Of a stretch of DNA of 64,000 nt, positions 37,843-45,788 are shown piece by piece. How positions within the stretch are numbered: position 1 is the first letter of the stretch; each line of letters starts with the position of its first letter. This DNA is from CAZOOK01 sp964581385 (GTDB lineage: Bacteria > Pseudomonadota > Gammaproteobacteria > Nevskiales > Nevskiaceae): NCBI GenBank assembly GCA_964581385.1, contig CAZOOK010000027.1:1-64000 (forward strand). Reading direction: 5' to 3'. The notes beneath the pieces were generated by a model. That model saw only the letters and a program-made list of their open reading frames with translations. It searched no databases and was not told where the DNA came from. The position numbers and the translations under genes are program-made.

Positions 37843-38880
37843 ATGAAAGACAACATCCTACTGGTTGACGACGATCCTGGCACGATCCAGGTCATGGGTC
37901 GCATCCTCGCGGACTTGGGCGACTTGCGGTTCGCCACCAGCGGCGAGGATGCGCTGCGGCTCGCGCGCGAGTCCGCGCCCGATCTGATTCTGCTCGACGC
38001 AGAAATGCCCGGCATGAGCGGTTTTCGGGTTTTCGACACGCTGAAAGCGGAAGCGGCGCTGGCCGAAGTGCCGGTGATTTTTATCACCACTCACAGCGAG
38101 GCTGCGTTCGAGGTGTCCGTCCTCGAAATGGGTGCGGCTGACTTCATCGCCAAGCCGGTCAGCGCCGCTCTGGTGCTCGCCCGGGTCAGGACCCAATTGC
38201 GTATAAAGCACATGGCCGACGAGTTGCGCCGCGTCGCCAGTACCGATGGCCTGACCGGTGTCGCGAACCGGCGTCGGTTCGACGAATCGCTCCAACGGGA
38301 ATGGCTGCGTGCCCGGCGCAATGGCGACCCGCTGGGGCTCCTGTTGATCGATGTGGACCATTTCAAGCTGTACAACGACCGCTATGGACACCCGAAGGGC
38401 GATACCTGTTTGCGAAACATAGCGCAGGCACTGGTGGGTACCAGCATGCGACCGGCCGACCTTGTGGCCCGCTGCGGCGGTGAGGAGTTCGCCCTGCTGC
38501 TGCCGCAAACGCCGCGGAGCGGCGCCGAGCACATGGCCTCCCGCATCCTGGATGCTGTCGAGGCACTCCGCATCCGTCACGAGGATTCCAGGACGGCAAG
38601 TCACGTTACGGTGAGCATCGGTGTTGCGTGCTACGACGAAGCCAGCGCGTGCTGGGCCAGCCCGTCCTCCGATCGCCGGTTCGAAGACGGCGTGCACAAA
38701 CCTCTCTCTGCCAACAACCTGGTTCTGGCTGCCGACCGGGCTTTGTATTCCGCCAAGCGTGCCGGCCGCGCCCAGGCCAAGTTTCTGGACATCGCCGACG
38801 TTGACGATCAGCAGCGGGTGCGAGACATCGTGCCGCTGTCCCGAAAAGGCAGCGCGCCACAGGGCGCGGTGAGCGTATGA
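37843..38880 (+). CDS. REC-GGDEF response regulator, diguanylate cyclase (second copy)
   Basis: 345 residues, colinear with the protein at 18528 and clearly its paralog. Receiver: acidic pair DDD (about 8-10), D52 (LILLDAEMPG), late Lys (FIAKP). GGDEF domain: DVDHFKLYNDRYGH, GGEEF at 212-216 and RPAD I-site at 203-206, so a c-di-GMP synthase with product inhibition. The C-terminal insert is also present (SACWASPSSDRRFEDG...). The likely operon continues with two hybrid kinases; 62 bases separate it from the first. Its stop is not overlapping the kinase, unlike the first locus. Confidence 0.93.
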   Translation: MKDNILLVDDDPGTIQVMGRILADLGDLRFATSGEDALRLARESAPDLILLDAEMPGMSGFRVFDTLKAEAALAEVPVIFITTHSEAAFEVSVLEMGAADFIAKPVSAALVLARVRTQLRIKHMADELRRVASTDGLTGVANRRRFDESLQREWLRARRNGDPLGLLLIDVDHFKLYNDRYGHPKGDTCLRNIAQALVGTSMRPADLVARCGGEEFALLLPQTPRSGAEHMASRILDAVEALRIRHEDSRTASHVTVSIGVACYDEASACWASPSSDRRFEDGVHKPLSANNLVLAADRALYSAKRAGRAQAKFLDIADVDDQQRVRDIVPLSRKGSAPQGAVSV

Positions 38881-38942
38881 AGCGCGGTTCGCAGCTTTGG
38901 CCCCGCGATCCGCCGGACTGATTCCCTTTTTGGCCCAAAAAC

Positions 38943-41900
38943 GTGCGCAATTTTCCCACTCCGAACCCAGCTGCCGGAAGGAGCGGAGCGTTATCGCGAT
39001 TTCGCTTTGAATCGGGTGTGCTGAAGCCATGGCAGGCGTATGCGTTCACGGTGGTGGTGACGGTCGCCACGCTCGGGTTGCGCCTCGCGCTCAATGGCCA
39101 GCTGGATGGGCAGCCGACCTTAGTGATTTTCACTGTGCCGATCATGCTCAGCGCCTATGCCGGCGGCTTGCGCGCCGGCTTGCTGGCGACGGGGCTATCC
39201 TATTTTCTCGCCGGCTATTACCTGTTGCCTCCGATTTATAGCTTCCGGGTCGAATCAACAGCCGAGCGTTGGCAACAATGTTCCGTCGTGCTGGCGGGCG
39301 TGGTCATCAGTGTGCTGAATGAGGCCCTCCATCGTGCGCGCCGTCGGGCCGATCTCGCCACCAGTGAGCAGCGGCAAGCGGAAGTCGCCCTGCTCAACGC
39401 GGGGCCCCTACAGAGCGCGATCTTCAACAGCGCCAATTTCTCGAGCATCGCCACCGACGCGAACGGCGTGATTCAGATCTTCAACGTCGGCGCCGAACGC
39501 ATGCTGGGCTATGCGGCCGTAGACGTGATGAACAAGATCACGCCGGCCGACATCTCCGATCCGCAGGAAGTGATCGCACGCGCCGCTGCACTCAGTGTCG
39601 AGCTCGGCACCCCGATTGCGCCCGGCTTCGAGGCCTTGGTATTCAAAGCCTCGCGCGGGATCGAAGACATTTACGAGCTGACTTACATCCGCAAGGATGG
39701 CACTCGCTTTCCGGCAGTCGTATCGGTCACGGCGCTGCGCGATGCCGAAGGTGGAATCATCGGCTATCTGTTGATTGGTACCGACAATACCGCGCGCAAG
39801 CGCGCGGAAGAAGCGCTGCTCAAGGCGGGGGCTCTACAGAGCGCGATCTTCAACAGCGCCAATTTCTCGAGCATCGCCACCGACGCGAACGGCGTGATTC
39901 AGATCTTCAACGTCGGCGCCGAACGCATGCTGGGCTATGCGGCCGTAGACGTGATGAACAAGATCACGCCGGCCGACATCTCCGATCCGCAGGAAGTGAT
40001 CGCACGCGCCGCTGCACTCAGTGTCGAGCTCGGCACCCCGATTGCGCCCGGCTTCGAGGCCTTGGTATTCAAAGCCTCGCGCGGGATCGAAGACATTTAC
40101 GAGCTGACTTACATCCGCAAGGATGGCACTCGCTTTCCGGCAGTCGTATCGGTCACGGCGCTGCGCGATGCCGAAGGTGGAATCATCGGCTATCTGTTGA
40201 TTGGTACCGACAATACCGCGCGCAAGCGCGCGGAAGAAGCGCTGCTCAAGGCGGGGGCTCTACAGAGCGCGATCTTCAACAGCGCCAATTTCTCGAGCAT
40301 CGCCACCGACGCGAAGGGCGTGATTCAGATCTTCAACGTCGGCGCCGAACGCATGCTGGGCTACACGGCCGCCGACGTGATAGACAGGATTACGCCGGCC
40401 GACATTTCCGATCTGCGGGAAGTGATCGCACGCGCCACCGCGCTCAGTGCGGAACTCGGCACCCCGATTACGCCGGGATTCGAGGCGTTGGTGTTTAAAG
40501 CTTCGCGCGGGATCGAAGACATTTACGAGCTGACTTACATCCGCAAGGATGGCAGCCGCTTCCCGGCAGTCGTATCAGTCACGGCCCTGCGCGACGCTCA
40601 AGGTGGAATCATCGGCTATCTGTTGATCGGCACCGACAATACCGCGCGCAAGCGCGCGGAAGAGGCGCTGCTCAAGGCGGGCGCTCTGCAGAGCGCGATC
40701 TTCAATAGTGCCAACTTCTCTTGCATCGCCACCGATGCGAAGGGCGTCATCCAGATCTTCAATGCCGGCGCTGAGCGCATGCTGGGCTACGCGGCCGCTG
40801 ACGTGACGAACAAGATCACGCCGGCCGAACTTCACGATCCACAGGAAGTGATCGCACGCGGCGCCGCGTTGAGCCTCGAGTTCGCCACGCCGATCGCGCC
40901 GGGTTTCGAAGCCCTTGCCTTCAAGGCCTCGCGCGGGATCGAGGACATCTACGAGCTGACCAAGATCCGCAAGGACGGCAGCCGTTTCCCGGCGGTTATA
41001 TCGGTCACGGCGCTGCGCGACGCGCAGGACGGCATCATCGGCTATCTGTTGATCGGCACTGACAACACAGCCCGCAAACAGATCGAGGCGCAGCTGCGGC
41101 AGTCCAACGAACGCATTGCGATCGCCACCGAATCCGCCGGCATCGGCGTCTGGGAATGGGACGTGGCGAGCAATAGCCTCACTTGGGATAGTCGGATGTA
41201 CCAGATCCATGGCGTACCGCGCACGGGGGCTACCGAGCTCTACGCACTGTGGGCGGCTTGCCTGCACCCGGAAGATCGAGAAAAATGCTTGGGCGAAATC
41301 GCGACGGCACTGCGTGGGGCAAAGGAGTTTGATACTGAGTACCGCATCATTCGACCGGACGGCGAGATTCGCTATCTGAAGGCTGCCGCACGCACGCTAC
41401 GCGGCTCAGACAATAGCGTGGTCCGATTGATCGGTGTCAATTTTGACATCACCGAGCGCAAGCTTGCTGATGAGAGACTCCAACAAACGAACGTCAAACT
41501 GGAGATCGCCAAGTCGGCGGCGGAGAAGGCCAACCTCGCCAAATCGGATTTCCTTTCCAGCATGAGCCACGAGCTGCGCAGTCCGCTCAATGCCATCCTC
41601 GGCTTCGCGCAGCTGATGGAGTCGGAGTCCCCAGCGCCGAGTGCCGGCCAGACCGAAAACATCGCGCAGATTCTTCAGGCGGGATGGTATCTGCTCAAAC
41701 TGATCAACGAAGTCCTCGACCTTGCCGTGATCGAGTCCGGGAACCTGTCGCTGTCGACGGAAGCGGTGTCGTTGTCAGAGCTCATGTCCGAATGCCGGAG
41801 CATGATGGAGCCACAGGCGCAACAACGCGGCATTCTCATGAGCTTTCCCACATTCGACAATGCGGTCTTTGTCACTGTCGATCGGACGCGCTTGAAGCAG

Positions 41901-42698
41901 ATCATCATCAACCTGCTTTCCAACGCAATCAAATACAACAAGGAGCGGGGAAGCGTCGTGGTGGATTGGAAGGAGATCGCCCCCGGACACATTCGCATCA
42001 GCATCCAAGATACCGGCGCGGGATTGCCTCCCGAAAAACTGGCACAACTATTCAGCCCCTTCAACCGGCTTGGCCAGGAAGCTGGCGTCGTGCCCGGCAC
42101 TGGCATCGGTCTCGTCGTGTCAAAGCGCCTGGCCGAGCTGATGGGGGGCGTCATCGGTGTGGAAAGCACGGTCGGGGTCGGCAGTGTGTTCTGGTGCGAA
42201 GTGATCTCGGCCGACGCGCCGCAAATTGCCGTTGACGGCAGCGACGCGCGAGATTTCAAACCGAAAGTGCCTGCCGCGGTGCCGCGTCGCACCCTGCTCT
42301 ATGTCGAGGACAATCCGGCGAATATGCAGCTGATCAGGCAGCTCGTGGGGCGGTTCCCGGATTTTGGGCTAATTACCGCAGTGGACGGAACGCTCGGCAT
42401 CGAGCTCGCCCGCGCCGCTCAGCCGCAGGTGATTCTGATGGACATCAACCTGCCCGGCATCAGCGGCATCAAAGCCTTGAAAATCCTGCGTGGAGACCCC
42501 GCCACGGCGCACATCCCTGTCATTGCGCTGAGCGCCAATGCCATGCCACGCGACATTGTGAAGGGCTTGGAGGCGGGATTCTTTCGTTATCTCACCAAAC
42601 CCATCAATCTCAAAGAGCTCATGGACACGCTGAATGCGGCTCTGGAGTTTGGAGAAAAACACTTGGCCGAGGCACCTGATGCAGGACAAATACCATGA
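38943..42698 (+). CDS. DUF4118 / tandem-PAS hybrid histidine kinase
   Basis: 1251 residues from GTG 38943. N-terminal membrane region (about 28-140) of KdpD-like DUF4118 type, three or four helices (AFTVVVTVATLGL, LVIFTVPIML, AGLLATGLSYFLAGYYL, WQQCSVVLAGVVISVL). Then four PAS units of 142 residues each (157-298, 299-440, 441-582, 583-724) and a fifth, different PAS (about 730-860, with the WEWD and HPEDRE features). HisKA H876 (MSHELRSPLNA), HATPase (LLSNAIKYN, GTGIGLVVSKRL), REC D1167 (LMDINLPG). No Hpt. The next kinase starts by an ATGA overlap. The first two PAS units are identical at DNA level; an assembler could have added or lost copies. Confidence 0.92.
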   Translation: MRNFPTPNPAAGRSGALSRFRFESGVLKPWQAYAFTVVVTVATLGLRLALNGQLDGQPTLVIFTVPIMLSAYAGGLRAGLLATGLSYFLAGYYLLPPIYSFRVESTAERWQQCSVVLAGVVISVLNEALHRARRRADLATSEQRQAEVALLNAGPLQSAIFNSANFSSIATDANGVIQIFNVGAERMLGYAAVDVMNKITPADISDPQEVIARAAALSVELGTPIAPGFEALVFKASRGIEDIYELTYIRKDGTRFPAVVSVTALRDAEGGIIGYLLIGTDNTARKRAEEALLKAGALQSAIFNSANFSSIATDANGVIQIFNVGAERMLGYAAVDVMNKITPADISDPQEVIARAAALSVELGTPIAPGFEALVFKASRGIEDIYELTYIRKDGTRFPAVVSVTALRDAEGGIIGYLLIGTDNTARKRAEEALLKAGALQSAIFNSANFSSIATDAKGVIQIFNVGAERMLGYTAADVIDRITPADISDLREVIARATALSAELGTPITPGFEALVFKASRGIEDIYELTYIRKDGSRFPAVVSVTALRDAQGGIIGYLLIGTDNTARKRAEEALLKAGALQSAIFNSANFSCIATDAKGVIQIFNAGAERMLGYAAADVTNKITPAELHDPQEVIARGAALSLEFATPIAPGFEALAFKASRGIEDIYELTKIRKDGSRFPAVISVTALRDAQDGIIGYLLIGTDNTARKQIEAQLRQSNERIAIATESAGIGVWEWDVASNSLTWDSRMYQIHGVPRTGATELYALWAACLHPEDREKCLGEIATALRGAKEFDTEYRIIRPDGEIRYLKAAARTLRGSDNSVVRLIGVNFDITERKLADERLQQTNVKLEIAKSAAEKANLAKSDFLSSMSHELRSPLNAILGFAQLMESESPAPSAGQTENIAQILQAGWYLLKLINEVLDLAVIESGNLSLSTEAVSLSELMSECRSMMEPQAQQRGILMSFPTFDNAVFVTVDRTRLKQIIINLLSNAIKYNKERGSVVVDWKEIAPGHIRISIQDTGAGLPPEKLAQLFSPFNRLGQEAGVVPGTGIGLVVSKRLAELMGGVIGVESTVGVGSVFWCEVISADAPQIAVDGSDARDFKPKVPAAVPRRTLLYVEDNPANMQLIRQLVGRFPDFGLITAVDGTLGIELARAAQPQVILMDINLPGISGIKALKILRGDPATAHIPVIALSANAMPRDIVKGLEAGFFRYLTKPINLKELMDTLNAALEFGEKHLAEAPDAGQIP
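39411..41114 (+). repeat. Four tandem 426-bp repeats inside the kinase gene
   Basis: Units start at 39411, 39837, 40263 and 40689, each 426 bp = 142 codons, so the frame is kept. Units 1 and 2 read the same base for base. Unit 3 begins identical and then differs at scattered sites (for example A-V-D-V-M to A-A-D-V-I). Unit 4 is the most changed. This gradient suggests successive duplication with a very recent last event. Confidence 0.9.
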
Positions 42699-44959
42699 TT
42701 AATCCCTCGGACATTCTCAAGGCCAGCATCCTGATCGTTGATGATCAGGAGGCCAACATTTCGCTGCTGCAGAAAATGCTGATCGGTGCCGGCTACGTTT
42801 CCGTGACGTCCACGAGGGATCCGTTCGAGGTCTGCGAGCTGTACCGCAAGAACCGCTATTCCCTCATCCTGCTCGATCTGCAGATGTCCGGCATGGATGG
42901 ATTCCAGGTTATGGAAGGTCTGAAGACCATCGAAACCGAAGGCTACCTTCCCGTTCTCGTGCAAACCTCTCAACCGAATCACCGCCTGCGCGCGCTGAAA
43001 GCCGGGGCGAAGGATTTCGTCAGCAAACCGTTCGATCTCGCGGAAATTTTGATGCGTGTTTACAACATGCTCGAAATCCGCCTGCTGCACCGGGATGCGG
43101 TGAGGCGGACGCAAGAGGCTGAGGAGCGGAGCAAACAAGCCGAATCCGCGAATCTCGCCAAAAGCGAATTCCTCGCCAACATGAGCCACGAGATCCGTAC
43201 GCCGATGAACGCGGTGATCGGCTTGTCGTACCTGCTTGGGCAGATGTCCCTGGACAAGGACCAGTCAGCCTTGCTTGCGAAGATCAAACTCGCCAGCAAG
43301 TCGCTGCTCGTGGTGCTCAACAATGTGCTTGATCTGTCGAAGATCGAGGCCGGTGAATTGATCGTCGAGCATGCCGCGTTCAGCCTGCGCAGCTTGCTGA
43401 AGGAACTGGGCGACGTGATGGTGGTTCAGGCAAATGCCAAGGGAATCACCTTCGAGATCGACACGCCCGAAGATCTGCCTGGCGGGCTTGTAGGCGATGC
43501 CACGCGCCTCAACCAGGTACTGACCAATCTGCTTTCCAATGCGATCAAGTTTACCGAGTACGGCAGCGTTACGCTGCGCGTTCGCCAGCTCGCGGCCACG
43601 CCGGACGGAGTGAGGCTCCGCTTCGTCGTGCAGGATACCGGCATCGGCGTTGCGCCCGATTTGCAGTCAAGACTGTTTGCGCCGTTTACCCAGGCCGATA
43701 CGTCGATCACGCGACGCTTCGGTGGCACCGGGCTGGGCCTGTCGATCGTCAAGCGCCTGACTACCGTGATGGGCGGAGACGTAGGATTGGAGAGCACGCT
43801 CGGTATCGGCAGTGAGTTCAGGGTCGAACTGGACTTTGCACTGGCCTCGCAGGAAGCACTGGCGCAACTGGAGATTTCTCCGGCGGCGCCGGGCGAGCAG
43901 CGCCTGCGTGGCGTGCGCGTACTGGTCGTCGACGACAGCGACATCAACCTTGAGGTGACCAAGCGCATTCTCGAATTGGAGGGCGCGCAGGTGTGGCTTG
44001 CGAACAACGGGCAGGAAGCATTCGGACGTCTCCAGGCCGAACCAGACTCCATCGACGTCGTTCTGATGGATATACAGATGCCAGTGCTCGATGGCCTCGA
44101 TGCGACACAACGAATCCGTCGCGAACTGAAACTGGCAGATTTGCCAATCATCGCACTGACAGCCAGTGCTCTGAGCAGCGAGCGCCAGCGCGCCACCGCG
44201 GCGGGCATGAATGACTACATCATCAAGCCGTTCGACGCGAAAGGCTTGGTGCATAGCATCCAGCGCTATGTCGCACCGCCAAGCGGCCAGTTCGCACGGC
44301 CGCCGCTCGAAGGGACGCATAAACCACCGGCGCCGGCAGTGGTGCCGTGGGCGGAGATCGAAGGCATTGATTCGAGTGACGCGCGCGCGCGTTTGACCAA
44401 TGACTTTGGTCTATTCCGATCTCTGCTCAAGCGCCTTCTCGATGAGTTCTTCGATGAGTTTTTCGACATCACAATTCCAGCGCTGACGGAAAACCCCATT
44501 GCGCTCGCCGATCACGCAAAACGCATGCATAAGCTAAAGGGCGTCGCGGGTATGCTTGGGGCCAAGTCGATCCAACACCTTGCGGCTGAAGCCGAGGCCG
44601 CCTGTGACGCAGGCGAGATTGTGCGAGTCGCAGATCTCGCGATGAATCTCACCACCCAATTGCAAAAACTGCGTCAGAGCGCGACACCCACGATCGATGC
44701 GGCACGGCTGCGGGCCGAGGAGGCAGCGCAGGTCGAGGAGGCAACTCTACCGAGCGACGGTGAGCTTGATCCGAAGGCTTTATTCGATCTCGTCGAATTG
44801 CTGCGCCAGCAAAGCCTGTCCGCATTGGATCGTTTCCGCTCCGTCTCACCACAACTTCGACGGCTTTTGGGCAAAGCCTCGTATGATCTCGTGCGCGATC
44901 AGGTAGACAACCTGCAGTTCAGCAGCGCGGCCAAAGCGCTGGAGGAGAGTCAGCAGTAG
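42695..44959 (+). CDS. REC-HisKA-HATPase-REC-Hpt hybrid kinase without transmembrane sensor
   Basis: 754 residues. N-terminal receiver (about 8-125) with D61 (LILLDLQMSG), HisKA H165 in NMSHEIRTPMNAVIGL, HATPase (LLSNAIKF, FGGTGLGLSIVKRL), second receiver with D459 (LMDIQMP), Hpt with H612 (MHKLKGVAGMLGA). No membrane segment, so cytoplasmic; the N-terminal REC suggests it receives phosphate from another kinase, likely the one at 38943, whose stop it overlaps by four bases (ATGA). Its kinase core is very like that of the protein at 19547 (same SYLL...LASKSLL...NNVLDLSKIEA). A DEFFDEFFD doubling precedes the Hpt. Confidence 0.92.
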   Translation: MINPSDILKASILIVDDQEANISLLQKMLIGAGYVSVTSTRDPFEVCELYRKNRYSLILLDLQMSGMDGFQVMEGLKTIETEGYLPVLVQTSQPNHRLRALKAGAKDFVSKPFDLAEILMRVYNMLEIRLLHRDAVRRTQEAEERSKQAESANLAKSEFLANMSHEIRTPMNAVIGLSYLLGQMSLDKDQSALLAKIKLASKSLLVVLNNVLDLSKIEAGELIVEHAAFSLRSLLKELGDVMVVQANAKGITFEIDTPEDLPGGLVGDATRLNQVLTNLLSNAIKFTEYGSVTLRVRQLAATPDGVRLRFVVQDTGIGVAPDLQSRLFAPFTQADTSITRRFGGTGLGLSIVKRLTTVMGGDVGLESTLGIGSEFRVELDFALASQEALAQLEISPAAPGEQRLRGVRVLVVDDSDINLEVTKRILELEGAQVWLANNGQEAFGRLQAEPDSIDVVLMDIQMPVLDGLDATQRIRRELKLADLPIIALTASALSSERQRATAAGMNDYIIKPFDAKGLVHSIQRYVAPPSGQFARPPLEGTHKPPAPAVVPWAEIEGIDSSDARARLTNDFGLFRSLLKRLLDEFFDEFFDITIPALTENPIALADHAKRMHKLKGVAGMLGAKSIQHLAAEAEAACDAGEIVRVADLAMNLTTQLQKLRQSATPTIDAARLRAEEAAQVEEATLPSDGELDPKALFDLVELLRQQSLSALDRFRSVSPQLRRLLGKASYDLVRDQVDNLQFSSAAKALEESQQ

Positions 44960-45228
44960 ATCTTAAAATCGCGCCGTCGTCCGTGCTTCAATTTGTCGGT
45001 GCTCACAGGCATCGAGCAGTCTGTGGTTGCTGTGTCTGCACTGCGGCGGCCTGCAATTCTTAAGCGTCGACGACGCTACAAAAACTCCTTGGCCGTCTGC
45101 GGAACCGCCTCCCGGATCATGCCAAAACCAATGAATACATGGATCTATCGGTCTGTGTGCTGGCGAACAGACTTTATTCGCCACTTGAGCGCATGGTAGC
45201 GTTTCTGCGATGAAACGGAAGTATCGCC
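44960..45228. other. Intergenic stretch, nothing convincing
   Basis: 269 bases between the kinase stop and the next small ORF. Short frames exist on both strands but none is protein-like and no clear terminator with a T-run is visible. Confidence 0.4.
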
Positions 45229-45435
45229 ATGACGACTGCTACGCTGCTTCAGCAGGACATCCTCGCTAAGCTCAAGCTGAAAGAGGCCCTTGAGATACTG
45301 GAACGCGGCAACGGTTACTCCAGTAACCCTCCCGGTGCGCTGAAGCCGGGGGACTTCGGCGTGCACTCGCACCCGGATACGAACAAGCTCCTGAAAGATG
45401 ATCCCAGCGATAAAGATGGTGCTGGCAGTGCCTGA
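45229..45435 (+). CDS. Small hypothetical protein (68 residues)
   Basis: MTTATLLQQDILAKLKLKEA opens a helical-looking N-terminus (LEILERGNGYSS follows); the second half is polar with Pro and Gly (GDFGVHSHPDTNKLLKDDPS). GGAAG lies about 9 bases before ATG 45229, which is the basis for calling it a gene. No family recognised, no signal or membrane segment. It sits between the second kinase locus and the glucan synthase and has no obvious partner. Confidence 0.4.
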   Translation: MTTATLLQQDILAKLKLKEALEILERGNGYSSNPPGALKPGDFGVHSHPDTNKLLKDDPSDKDGAGSA

Positions 45436-45506
45436 CCACTCCGCCGATCACTCCCAGTTCGTCGCCTCTTAGATAGCAATTCGTTGGGACGACAACAAAT
45501 CCACTG

Positions 45507-45529
45507 CGCACAAAGCATCGCTTTGTGCG
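45507..45529. repeat. Strong inverted repeat in the region before the glucan synthase
   Basis: CGCACAAAGC (45507-45516), ATC, GCTTTGTGCG (45520-45529): perfect 10-bp arms with a 3-base loop. It lies 72 bases after the small ORF and 260 before the glucan synthase. No T-run follows on either strand, so it may be an operator, attenuator or RNA end structure. The rest of 45436-45788 shows nothing certain. Confidence 0.5.
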
Positions 45530-45788
45530 GTAGCAAACAGATGGCGCCCGCAATCACGCGTAGACATAGAGATTGTTGCCAGGAACTGCTCGCGAGCGAA
45601 TGCGGCCGGTTCCTGACAAAAAAATTGCATCCTAGTTGCCGCGTCCTGCGTCACGATTGACTGGCATTGAGCGAAGCTGACCGCGCGACTTGACCACGGT
45701 GAGCACGGGCAATTGGCAATGTCGCCAAGCGTCGCACGATTAGGAGACATCCGGTTCGAAAGGGATTTATTTATATCGGACGCGACGT

